Source: Anaeromyxobacter sp. (GTDB taxonomy: Bacteria; Myxococcota; Myxococcia; Myxococcales; Anaeromyxobacteraceae). Taken from it: a stretch of DNA of 31,993 nucleotides. The position numbers and the translations under genes are program-made. The stretch lies in NCBI GenBank assembly GCA_016718565.1, contig JADKCZ010000015.1, positions 1 to 31,993 of the forward strand, written 5' to 3'. Shown one piece after another: positions 17,228 to 26,041 of the stretch; positions within the stretch are counted from its first letter, which is position 1, and the number at the start of each line of letters is the position of its first letter. The notes under the pieces were generated by a model that was not told where the DNA came from, did not search any database, and saw only the letters and a list, made by a program, of their open reading frames with translations.

Positions 17228-18421
17228 TCAGCGGGCCGCCGAGGCGACCGGGAAGTGACGCGGGTCCGAGAGGGCCCGCTGCAGCAACAGGGTGGCGGCG
17301 CCCACCGCCACCGCGCGGGCGCCCAGCTGGCTGGTGACGATGCGCGACACCGCCATGGAGGTGGCCAGGGTGCGGGTGCGCACCACCTCGCGGAGCGGGT
17401 CGAGGAGCACGTCGCCGAGGCGGGCCAGGCCGCCGCCCACGATGACCACCGCGGGGTTGAGCAGGTTGAGCAGGCCGGCCACGGCCACCCCCAGGTGCTC
17501 GGCGGCCTCGCGGACCACCTGCAGCGCCAGGGCGTCCCCGGCCAGGGCGGCGTCCTCCATCACGGTGATGCCGAACTCGCGGCCGGCCAGGGCGCTCCCC
17601 GGGTGGTCGGCCAGGAGCCGGCGGGCCCGCTTGAGCAGCGCCGGCGAGCCCACCACCGTCACCAGGCAGCCGCGCAGCCCGCAGCCGCAGGGCAGGCCGT
17701 GGGGGTCCACCGAGAGGTGGCCCACCTCGCCGGCGATGCCGCTGGCCCCGCGGTAGATCTTGCCGTCCACGAAGAAGCCGGAGCCGATGCCGGTGGCCAG
17801 CTTGATGTAGGCGAAGTGGTCGACGTCGCGCCCGGCGCCCCACCAGCGCTCGGCCAGCGCGCCCAGGTTGGCGTCGTTGTCCACCAGCACGGGCACCCGG
17901 AAGCGCTTGCGCAGCCCCTGCACCACGTCGATGCCCTTCCAGGTGGGGACCACCACGTCGTTGAGGAAGGTGGGGCGCGCCGGGTCGACCGGGCTCGGCA
18001 CCGCCATGCCCGCCCCGAGCAGGCGCCGCCGGCTGCCGCCCCAGGTGGCCAGGCAGCGCTCGGCCAGCTCGTTCACCAGCGCCAGCGCGCCCGGCGGGTC
18101 GTCGCGCACCGGGTGCTTCTGGTGCTGCCAGGCCAGCACGGCGCCGCGCAGGTTGGTGAGGGTGACGGCCACGTGGGTGGCGCCGAGATCGACCCCCAGG
18201 ATGACGGCCGCGTCGTCGTCGAACTGGAGGACGATGGGGCGGCGGCCGCCCTTCGACTCGCCGGCGCCCACCTCCTTGATGAGCCCCAGCTCCAGCAGCT
18301 CCTCGACGATCTGCGAGACGGTGGAGCGGCTCAGGTCCCTGCGGCGGGCGATCTCGGCGCGAGAGATCTGCCGCTCGCGCCAGATGAGCTGCAGCACCTC
18401 CGAGAGGTTGGGGCGGTGCAC
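17228..18421 (-). CDS. ROK-family transcriptional repressor, likely regulator of the glucan locus
   Basis: A 397-residue ROK protein (NagC/XylR type) with an N-terminal winged helix-turn-helix at about residues 1-60 (RAEIARRRDLSRSTVSQIVEEL). The sugar-kinase-like domain has GVDLGATH at 76-83, DNDAN at 181-185, GEVGH at 231-235 and a zinc site of the form C245-x-C247-x4-C252. Such proteins repress sugar genes and are released by a sugar ligand, here perhaps glucose, laminaribiose or cellobiose. The start is GTG at 18421. It sits inside the minus-strand operon between the lipoprotein and GH16 genes, so the operator at 22373-22393 would make it autoregulated. No copy of the operator lies directly upstream of the gene itself. 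It is the only regulator in the window. Confidence 0.93.
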   Translation of the reverse strand: MHRPNLSEVLQLIWRERQISRAEIARRRDLSRSTVSQIVEELLELGLIKEVGAGESKGGRRPIVLQFDDDAAVILGVDLGATHVAVTLTNLRGAVLAWQHQKHPVRDDPPGALALVNELAERCLATWGGSRRRLLGAGMAVPSPVDPARPTFLNDVVVPTWKGIDVVQGLRKRFRVPVLVDNDANLGALAERWWGAGRDVDHFAYIKLATGIGSGFFVDGKIYRGASGIAGEVGHLSVDPHGLPCGCGLRGCLVTVVGSPALLKRARRLLADHPGSALAGREFGITVMEDAALAGDALALQVVREAAEHLGVAVAGLLNLLNPAVVIVGGGLARLGDVLLDPLREVVRTRTLATSMAVSRIVTSQLGARAVAVGAATLLLQRALSDPRHFPVASAAR

Positions 18422-18521
18422 CGGCGCCTCCAGCGTCCCGCGCCCCGCTGGCCCCGGATCCTGCTCGCTCCCGCCATCCCCCTCGACCTCCGGCGCCGCC
18501 TGGCGCGGCTCCCCGACCTAC

Positions 18522-19904
18522 CTACCTGTGGAAGTAGACGTTGTCGATGAACACGGTGGCCGGGGGCGCCGACATGACGAACTGGGCCAGGTGGGCCCTG
18601 GTGGTGAGGCCGGTGAAGGCGGTGAAGGGGACGTCGATGGAGACCCACTGGCCGGTCAGCAGGGCCGGGCTGGAGCCGGCGTTGAAGGTCAGCTCGTGCT
18701 CCTTGTCGTCCCCGCCCGCGAACACGCCGTTGGCGCCGAAGTCCACCAGCTTGACCTTGAAGAAGGCGGCGTCCTTGACCCAGACGTCCACGTGGACGCG
18801 GGTGAAGGCGGTGGCGTCGACCACGTGGGTGCCGGTGAACTCGATGGCGGTGAAGAGCAGCTCGGCGTACTTGCTGACCGTGTCCCCGCCCAGCGTCACC
18901 TCCGACCAGCGGGGGCAGATCGGGTTGGTGCAGGCGTTGCTCCAGTCGGCCGCCATCTTGTCGATGGCCACGTCGGTGTAGGCGTCGCTGTAGATGGAGA
19001 TGACGTCGGCGGCGGGCACGGTCGGCGTCGGCGGGCCCGCCAGCGGCGACAGGCCGGCGCCCACGTTGATGGTGACCGTCTGCGGCGCGGCCACCCCGGC
19101 CAGCGACGCCGAGACGACGGCGCTGCCGCTGGCGTGGGCGGTGACCAGGCCGCCCTCGTCCACGGTGGCCACGGCCGGCGCCGACGAGGCGTAGTCGAAG
19201 GTGGCCGGGAAGACGCCCATGGTGAGCTCGCGCCCGTCGATCCCGTAGGTCACGGCGGTGCCGCTCACCTGGTAGGTGTCGCCGACGCCCAGCGCCCGGG
19301 TGGCCGCCACCAGGGCCGGGCGCGGGTTCCAGCCGGTGGGGTCGAGCGCCTCGAAGCGGATCTCGTCGAACCAGACCTGGTAGGCGACCGGGTCCCCGGC
19401 GGCCAGCCAGAACATGCCCCGCTCCTGGGTCAGCTTGCCCGGGGCGGGGATGGGCACCACGAAGCGGCTCCACTCGGTGGTGATCGGCACCCCCTGCCAC
19501 TCGGTCTGGTAGCGGGAGGTGCCGGTGTTGTCGTTGGCCAGGCCGAAGCTGTCGAAGGCCACGGCGCGGCTGGCCTTGGCCCAGAAGGTCAGGGCGGTGA
19601 AGCCGGACAGGTCCTGGGGGATGCCGGAGGTGACCGCCCCGCCCGAGAAGCCGAAGAGGCCGGCCCCCGGGTCGCCCGGGGCCGGGACCGAGAAGCGCAG
19701 CGAGGCGCTCCCGGCGTACCGCTGGCCGGTGTCCAGGCTGACGGCGTCGAGCTTGGAGTTGAGGAACGGCTCGTAGCCGACGGCGGTGGCGAAGCCGTCG
19801 TCGAAGACCGCCCCGGAGCCGAGCGGCGGCTCGTCGAAGCAGCCCACCACCACCACGGGGAGGACCGCCAGCGCGGCCCGCAGCAACCAGCTTCGAGGAG
19901 CCAT
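18522..19904 (-). CDS. Carbohydrate-binding surface lipoprotein (CBM, Ig-like, C-terminal binding domain)
   Basis: A 460-residue lipoprotein: signal WLLRAALAVLPVVVVGC with the cysteine at residue 22. No catalytic domain is visible. Residues about 30-180 look like a jelly-roll carbohydrate-binding module (SLRFSVPAPGD, LSGFTALTFWAKAS, YQVWFDEIRFEAL). Residues about 185-275 form a bacterial Ig-like (Big2-type) domain (FDYASSAPAVATVDEGGLVT). Residues about 285-460 form a domain beginning PAADVISIYSDAYTDV and ending VFIDNVYFHR, also found at the end of the neighbouring lipoprotein. ATG at 19904 follows GGAGG. It probably holds glucan at the cell surface for GH16 and the barrel-linked glycosidase, as surface glycan-binding proteins do in Bacteroidota loci. 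That function is inferred. Confidence 0.8.
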   Translation of the reverse strand: MAPRSWLLRAALAVLPVVVVGCFDEPPLGSGAVFDDGFATAVGYEPFLNSKLDAVSLDTGQRYAGSASLRFSVPAPGDPGAGLFGFSGGAVTSGIPQDLSGFTALTFWAKASRAVAFDSFGLANDNTGTSRYQTEWQGVPITTEWSRFVVPIPAPGKLTQERGMFWLAAGDPVAYQVWFDEIRFEALDPTGWNPRPALVAATRALGVGDTYQVSGTAVTYGIDGRELTMGVFPATFDYASSAPAVATVDEGGLVTAHASGSAVVSASLAGVAAPQTVTINVGAGLSPLAGPPTPTVPAADVISIYSDAYTDVAIDKMAADWSNACTNPICPRWSEVTLGGDTVSKYAELLFTAIEFTGTHVVDATAFTRVHVDVWVKDAAFFKVKLVDFGANGVFAGGDDKEHELTFNAGSSPALLTGQWVSIDVPFTAFTGLTTRAHLAQFVMSAPPATVFIDNVYFHR

Positions 19905-20007
19905 GTGTTCGCCTCCAGGTGCAGCCACACGGTGGAGCCGGGGCTCCAGCCTGTCAACGCGCCCCGGTGCCGGCCGCAGCGGCGCGGCCGGCCCGGCGCG
20001 CCTCGCG

Positions 20008-22285
20008 CTACTTGCGGAAGTAGACGTTGTCCACGTAGAAGACGCCGGTCGTGCTGGTCGGCACCAGCAGCAGCATCTGGCCCAGTGCGTTCCGCCCCGC
20101 CAGCCCGGTGAAGGCGCTGAGCGGGATGTCGAGCGAGATCCAGGCGCCGGTGGTGAGGGCCGGGGTGCTGCCCGCGTTGTAGGTCACCGTGGCCTCGGTC
20201 TGGCCCGCGCCGACGGCGTTGACCAGGCGGACCTGGAACTCGGTCCCGTTGGGCGTCCAGACGTCCAGGTGCAGGAACGCCATGGCGCTGGCGTCGATGG
20301 CGTTGGCGCCCACGAACTGGATCCCGGCGAAGTGGCGCAGCTCGTACTTCTTGACGGGGTGCCCGGCGATGTCGAACGGGTCGGTCAGGGTGTTGCAGCA
20401 GCCGCTCCAGCCGGTGCTCCAGGTGTCCACGCCCACGCTGGCGTAGGTGCTGCCGAACATGGAGATGACGTCGGCGGCGGGCGCCGTCGGCGCGGCGGCG
20501 ATGGTGGACGGCACGCCCAGCGGCGCGGTCACGGTGACGCTGGCCTGGCCCGCCACGGCCAGCCCGCCCAGGGTGGCGGTGATGCTGGCGGTGCCGCCGG
20601 AGACGCCGGTGATCACGCCGTCGGCGTCCACCGTGGCCACCGCCGGGTTGCTCGAGGTCAGGGTGAAGTAGCGGAAGCCCACGTTGGTGAGGTTGCCGCC
20701 GTTGGTCGGCACCGGGGGCCCCCAGGCGATGGCGTTGGGGGCCGAGTTGATCTGGAAGGTGGCGCCCACGGCCACGGTCGGGCTGGGCCAGCCGACGTTG
20801 ACGGTGTCGGCGTCCCCGACCTCGATGCTGGACAGGTCCACGTACTGCACGTCGTCGAACCAGATGGTGTAGGCCCCCTCCTCCGCGCCCTCGGCGAAGT
20901 GGAAGAGCCCCTGGCTGGCCGTCAGCCTCGACGAGACCGGGATGGGGATGACGTGCTTGGTCCAGGTGCCGTCCACCGGGATCTGCAGCGACTCCACCTT
21001 GTAGCTCGGGCCGGCCGCCGCGGCGTCGCCGAGGCCGGCTGACGTTGAGCGTGGCCGGCTGGCTGGCCTTGGCCCAGAAGCTGACGGCGTTGAAGGCCGA
21101 CAGGTCCTGGGGCGCGGCGGCCTTGAGGGCCCCGCCGGTGTAGCCGGCGGCCGGGACCAGCACCCGCAGGGACGCCGCGCCCGAGTGCGCCTCGGCGGCG
21201 TCGACGGAGACGGCGTTGGTGGCGCCGCCGAAGCCGGCGAAGGCCACCCCGGCCGCGTAGTCGTCGGCGAAGACCACCTGGGTGGCCGCGCTGCCGCCGC
21301 CGCCGCCGGTCGTCACGAAGGCCAGGTCGTCGAAGTAGTAGGTCCTGGCGCCCGAGGTGGCGCCGGTCACGCCGAAGTTGAAGAAGATGGAGGCCTTGTC
21401 GTAGTTGAAGGCCAGGTTGAGCCCGGCGGTCGGCGGGACCGTGGGCACGGTGAAGTCGAAGGTCAGCGTCTCCCAGGCGTTGGCCACCGTGGTCAGGGCC
21501 TCGGTCTCGACCGACCTGGTCTGGTCGAGGCGATCCTCGACCTTGAGCCGGACCGGGATCCCGGCGGTCGGCGAGTAGACCCGCACCGTCATCCTGGTGT
21601 TGGCGGCGTCGAAGGGGACCTTGCTGGAGAACCCGGTCTGGACCAGGCCGTCCAGGGCGGTGACCGTGGTGCCGGCCCAGACCTCGGCGGTGGCCGACTT
21701 CACCACCTTGGCCACCTGGTTGGCCGCGTTGGTCGGGTCGGCCACGATGGTCGAGTCCTCGGCGCCGCCGAAGCCGACCAGGCCGTAGTTCACCGTGGCG
21801 GCGTCGAAGCTCACCGGCAGGGCCATCTGGGTGAGGACGGCCGGCCGGGTGTCGTAGGCCTGCGAGCCGCTGGCGGCGGCCGCGTTGGCGTTGCCCGCCA
21901 GGTCGGTGACCGCGCCCGCCGCCACCGACACGGTGAGGGTCCCGGCCGCGTTGGCGGTGGGGACCATCACCAGGGTGGTGACCGTGCCGCTCACCTTGGT
22001 GAAGGCGCCCTTGGTCCCGCCCGCCACGGTGACGTCGGCGGCGGTGAAGCTGGAGCCGACGTCCTCGCTGAAGGTGAAGGTGAAGGTCACGTCCCCGGTG
22101 GCGGTGACCCCGGCGAAGCCGTCCGTGACCACGATGGTCGGCGCCGTGGTGTCGCCGGGGTCCGAGCTGCCCCCGCCGCAGGCGGCCAGCGCGGCGGCCG
22201 CGGCCAGGACGAGGGCTGTCGACCAGCCCGGGGCCCGGCGAGGGAGGTGCGGGGAGGCGGTGCGGCTACGGGGTCCAGTGGTCAT
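20008..22285 (-). CDS. Large multidomain carbohydrate-binding lipoprotein; one frameshift
   Basis: About 759 residues after one frame correction at 21033-21040, where reading one fewer base restores a smooth sequence (LNVSGLGDAAAAGPSYK). The signal ends with a textbook lipobox LAAC (cysteine 36). Domains in order: an Ig-like domain (about 46-145; VTFTFTFSEDVGSSFTAADV); a CBM4/9-like module (about 150-330; LPVSFDAATVNYGLVGFGG to TYYFDDLAFV); a second jelly-roll module across the frameshift, ending YTIWFDDVQYVDL; a Big2-like domain (SSNPAVATVDADGVITGVSG); and the PAADVISMFGSTY to VFYVDNVYFRK domain shared with the next lipoprotein. No catalytic domain is seen. ATG at 22285 lies about 85 bases downstream of the ROK-type promoter, so this is the first gene of the minus-strand operon. 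Confidence 0.8.
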
Positions 22286-22372
22286 CGCGGCGCTCCGGTG
22301 GTCGGCAGGGGTCTGGTCGGCGGGTGTACCCGGGCGAGTCGACTGCTGTGGCCTCGCCCAACAGCGCTTGAC

Positions 22373-22420
22373 TTTGTTTGTCTGCCGAACAAACTAACAA
22401 TCTGGTAGTCGAGATGTCAA
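22373..22420 (-). promoter_or_regulatory. Promoter with ROK-type operator for the minus-strand operon (divergent control region)
   Basis: Read on the minus strand: TTGACA at 22420-22415, an 18-bp spacer, TAGTTT at 22396-22391, then the inverted repeat TTTGTTCG-N5-CAAACAAA at 22393-22373, with one mismatch in the second arm. Spacing matches the two plus-strand sites exactly. The operator also lies upstream of the plus-strand phosphorylase-like gene at 22558 and could control it. A TTGACT at 22368-22373 on the plus strand might be its -35, but no well-spaced -10 is evident. The rest of 22286-22557 shows nothing else recognisable. Confidence 0.78.
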
Positions 22421-22557
22421 CGTGCGCTCCTTCTGGGCCCGATCGGGGAGCGCACGGGCCACCTCGGCGGGGGGCGCCGTCCGCTCTCCGCCGACCGTCC
22501 CTGGCCCTCACTGGCGATCTGGCAGCGCGGCGAGAGCCGCCGTGGCGAGGAGCGAGC

Positions 22558-25500
22558 ATGCAACGGCCGCAGTCGGTCCACCTGGGTCAGAGCCCCCTCC
22601 CCGCCGACGACCGCGCCGCCAGCGGCCGGCTGGTGCACGCCTTCGGCGAGGCCTGCTACCTCATCGAGGACGCCCAGACGCTGCCCCCCTTCCTGACCAG
22701 CCTGGTGAGCGACTCCGACCTGTGGCTCTTCGTCGCCAGCAACGGCGGGCTGACCGCGGGACGCCGCAGCCCGGCCACCGCCCTCTTCCCCTACGTCACC
22801 GAGGACAAGCTGGCCGACTCGCCCGGGGTGTCAGGCCCGATCACCGCGCTGGTGGCCACCCGGGACGGCCGCCGCGCGCTGTGGCGCCCGCTCTCCGACG
22901 ACGACCGGCTCGTCTACCGGACGCGGCGCCGGCTCTACAAGAACGTCCTGGGCACGCGGCTGGTCTTCGAGGAGGAGAACGAGGACCTGGGGCTGCGCTT
23001 CCGGGCCGCCTGGCGCAGCAGCGCCCGCTTCGGCTTCCTGCGCGAGTGCGACCTCGGCAACACCGGCCCGGGCCCGGTCACGGTGCACCTGCTCGACGGG
23101 CTGCTCGACCTGCTGCCCGGCGACGCCGACGAGAACCTGCAGCGCGGCTTCAGCGTGCTCATCGACGCCTACAAGCAGGCCGAGCGGCTGCCGGGCTCGT
23201 CCCTGGCGGTCTACACGCTGGCCGCCCAGGTGGTGGATCGGCCCGAGCCCAAGGAGGCGCTGCACGCCACCTCGGTCTGGAGCCACGGCCTGCCCGGCGC
23301 GCAGGTCCACCTGACCGCCGACGCCCTGCCCGCCTTCACCCGCGGCCGGCTCGGGCCCGCCGCCGACGCCGCCCGCGGGCAGCGCGGCGCCTACCTGCTG
23401 GAGGCGGAGGTGACCCTGGCCGCCGGCGCCGAGCAGGCCTGGCTGCTGGCGGCCGACGTGGCGCGCACCCAGCGCGAGGTGGCCGCGCTGCGCCTCCAGC
23501 TGGAGCAGCCGGCGGCGCTGGCGGCCGAGGCGGTGGCCGACTCGGTGCGCGGCGCCGCCCGCATCGAGCAGCTGCTGGCCGACACCGACGCCCAGCAGCT
23601 CGGCGCCGACCGGCTGGCCGCGGCCCACCACCTCTCCAACGTGCTCTTCAACGACCTGCGGGGCGGGGTCTACGCCCACGGCACCGGCATCCCGGGGCCG
23701 GACTTCGAGGCCTTCGTGGCCGGCGCCAACCGGCCGGTGGCGGCGCGCCACGCCGCCTTCCTGGCGGCGCTGCCGGCGCTCGAGCCGCGCGAGGCCCACC
23801 GGGCCCGGGTCGACGGCCAGGGAGACCCCGACCTGACCCGCCTCTCCCAGGAGTACCTGCCGCTCTGGTTCAGCCGGCGGCACGGCGACCCCAGCCGCCC
23901 CTGGAACCGCTTCGACCTGCGCGTCCAGGACCGGCTCGGCGCGCCGGTGCTCGACTACCAGGGCAACTGGCGGGACATCTTCCAGAACTGGGAGGCGCTG
24001 TCGCGCAGCTTCCCGGGCTTCGCCGGGCAGATCCTGGCCAAGTTCGTCAACGCCTCCACGGTGGACGGCTACAACCCGTACCGCATCGGCCGCTCGGGCA
24101 TCGACTGGGAGGTCCCGGAGCCGGACCACCCGTGGTCCACCATCGGCTACTGGGGCGACCACCAGATCGTCTACCTGACCCGGCTGCTGGAGCTCTCGCT
24201 GGCGCACCAGCCCACCACCCTGCCCGCCTGGCTGGAGCGGCCGCTCTTCACCTACGCCGACGTCCCCTACGAGCTGCGGCCCTACGCCGACATGGTGGCC
24301 GACCCGCGCAACACCATCCGCTTCGACGCGGCCAAGGACGCGCGGCTGCAGGCGGGGGTGCGGGAGGTGGGCAGCGACGCCCGGCTGCTGCGGAGCGCCG
24401 CGGGCCTGGTGCGGGTCACCCTGGCGGAGAAGCTGCTGGTGCCGGCGCTGGCCAAGCTGGCCAGCTTCGTGCCGGGCGGCGGCATCTGGATGAACACCCA
24501 GCGCCCGGAGTGGAACGACGCCAACAACGCCCTGGTGGGCGCCGGCGTGTCGATGGTGACCTTGTGCCACCTGGAGCGCTACCTGGAGGTGCTGACCGGC
24601 CTGCTGGCGCCGCTGGCCGGCCGCGCCACCCCGCTCTCGCCGGAGGTGGCCGGCTGGGCCATGAAGACCCTGTCGGCGCTGCGCTCCTTCGAGCCGGGCC
24701 TGGGCGGCGGCGCCTTCGACGACGCGGGCCGCGGCGCCCTGATGGACGCCCTGGGGGTCGCCGCCGGCGACTACCGCGCCGCGGTCTACCGGCGGGGGCT
24801 CTCGCCGCCGGCCCCGGCGCCGGTGGACCGGCTGCTGGAGCTGGCCTCGCTGGGCCGGACCTTCCTGCGCCACACCATCGCCGGGGCGCGCCGCCCCGAC
24901 GGCCTCTTCCACGCCTACAACGTGCTGGTGCCGCGCGGGCCCGGTCGCGGCTTCGGCCTGCAGCACCTGGCCGAGATGCTGGAGGGGCAGGTGGCGGCCC
25001 TCACCACCCGGGCCGTGGACGACGAGGTGGCCTGCGGGGTGCTGGACGCCCTGCGCCAGAGCGCCCTTTACCGGGCCGACCAGCGGAGCTACCTGCTCTA
25101 CCCGGACCGCCGCCTGCCCGGCTTCCTGGAGAAGAACGTGGTGCCCGAGGAGGCCCTCGAGGCGGCGCCGCTGCTGGCGCGCCTGCTGGCCGCCGGCGAC
25201 GAGCGGATCGTGCTGCGCGACGCCGCCGGGCGGCTGCGCTTCGCCGCCGGCCTGCACAACGGCGAGGCCTGCGCCGCCGCGCTGGCCGGGCTCTCGGCCG
25301 AGGGCGCCCCAGGCCTGGACCAGGCCGCGGCCGAGGCGGTGCTCGAGGTCTACGAGGGGGTCTTCCACCACCGCGCCTTCACCGGCCGCAGCGGCAGCAT
25401 GTTCGCCTACGAGGGGCTGGGCTCCATCTACTGGCACATGGTGGGCAAGCTGGTGCTGGCGGTGCAGGAGCGGTACGTGGAGGCGGCCGAGCGCGGCGCG

Positions 25501-26028
25501 CCGGCCGCGCTGCTGGCGCGCCTGGCCGACCACTACCAGGCCATGCACGCCGGCATGGGCGGGGCCGAGAAGTCGCCGGCCGCCTGGGGCGCCTTCCCGC
25601 TCGACGCCTACTCCCACACGCCGGGCCACGGCGGCGCCCGCCAGCCGGGCATGACCGGCCAGGTGAAGGAGGAGATCCTGATCCGGCTCGGCGAGCTGGG
25701 CGTGCTGGTGCAGGGTGGCCGGGTCGCCTTCCGGCCTCGCCTGCTGCGCCGCGCCGAGCTCCTGGCCGAGCCGGCGGTCTTCGAGCCGCTGGCCGCCGAC
25801 GGGCGCCGGGACCGGCTGGCGCTGGAGCCCGGCTCGCTGGCCTTCACCCTCTGCCAGGTGCCGGTGGTCTACCACCTGGGCGCGGAGCCGCGCCTGGCCG
25901 TCACCGGGGCCGACGGGGCGGTGCGAGAGCTCCCCGGCGACCAGCTCGACGAGGCCACCTCGGCGGCCGTCTTCCAGCGGACCGGCGCGGTGCGGCGCAT
26001 CGACGTCTGGACCACGCCGGGCCGCTGA
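22558..26028 (+). CDS. GH94-clan phosphorylase-like enzyme, probable beta-1,3-glucan phosphorylase
   Basis: A 1156-residue cytoplasmic protein without signal peptide. It resembles inverting beta-glucan phosphorylases of the GH94/GH149/GH161 group: an N-terminal beta-sandwich region (ASNGGLTAGRRSPATALFPY), then an (alpha/alpha)6 barrel region. The WND motif in RPEWNDANNALVG matches the position and form of the catalytic aspartate motif in GH94 relatives. Other strong blocks are DYQGNWRDIFQNWEALSRSF, DGYNPYRIGRSGIDWE, GYWGDHQIVYLTRLLE and, near the C-terminus, HTPGHGGARQPGMTGQVKEE. The length is greater than classical GH94 enzymes and nearer to the large beta-1,3-glucan phosphorylases. ATG at 22558 follows GAGGAG. 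It would convert imported laminari-oligosaccharides to glucose 1-phosphate. Clan membership is likely; exact family and substrate are inference. Confidence 0.72.
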   Translation: MQRPQSVHLGQSPLPADDRAASGRLVHAFGEACYLIEDAQTLPPFLTSLVSDSDLWLFVASNGGLTAGRRSPATALFPYVTEDKLADSPGVSGPITALVATRDGRRALWRPLSDDDRLVYRTRRRLYKNVLGTRLVFEEENEDLGLRFRAAWRSSARFGFLRECDLGNTGPGPVTVHLLDGLLDLLPGDADENLQRGFSVLIDAYKQAERLPGSSLAVYTLAAQVVDRPEPKEALHATSVWSHGLPGAQVHLTADALPAFTRGRLGPAADAARGQRGAYLLEAEVTLAAGAEQAWLLAADVARTQREVAALRLQLEQPAALAAEAVADSVRGAARIEQLLADTDAQQLGADRLAAAHHLSNVLFNDLRGGVYAHGTGIPGPDFEAFVAGANRPVAARHAAFLAALPALEPREAHRARVDGQGDPDLTRLSQEYLPLWFSRRHGDPSRPWNRFDLRVQDRLGAPVLDYQGNWRDIFQNWEALSRSFPGFAGQILAKFVNASTVDGYNPYRIGRSGIDWEVPEPDHPWSTIGYWGDHQIVYLTRLLELSLAHQPTTLPAWLERPLFTYADVPYELRPYADMVADPRNTIRFDAAKDARLQAGVREVGSDARLLRSAAGLVRVTLAEKLLVPALAKLASFVPGGGIWMNTQRPEWNDANNALVGAGVSMVTLCHLERYLEVLTGLLAPLAGRATPLSPEVAGWAMKTLSALRSFEPGLGGGAFDDAGRGALMDALGVAAGDYRAAVYRRGLSPPAPAPVDRLLELASLGRTFLRHTIAGARRPDGLFHAYNVLVPRGPGRGFGLQHLAEMLEGQVAALTTRAVDDEVACGVLDALRQSALYRADQRSYLLYPDRRLPGFLEKNVVPEEALEAAPLLARLLAAGDERIVLRDAAGRLRFAAGLHNGEACAAALAGLSAEGAPGLDQAAAEAVLEVYEGVFHHRAFTGRSGSMFAYEGLGSIYWHMVGKLVLAVQERYVEAAERGAPAALLARLADHYQAMHAGMGGAEKSPAAWGAFPLDAYSHTPGHGGARQPGMTGQVKEEILIRLGELGVLVQGGRVAFRPRLLRRAELLAEPAVFEPLAADGRRDRLALEPGSLAFTLCQVPVVYHLGAEPRLAVTGADGAVRELPGDQLDEATSAAVFQRTGAVRRIDVWTTPGR

Positions 26029-26041
26029 GCCAGGCCCGGCG

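Noticed and set aside
22417..22638. Small minus-strand open frames in the divergent promoter region
   Set aside because: They lack ribosome sites and family features and overlap the promoter and the start of the phosphorylase-like gene.
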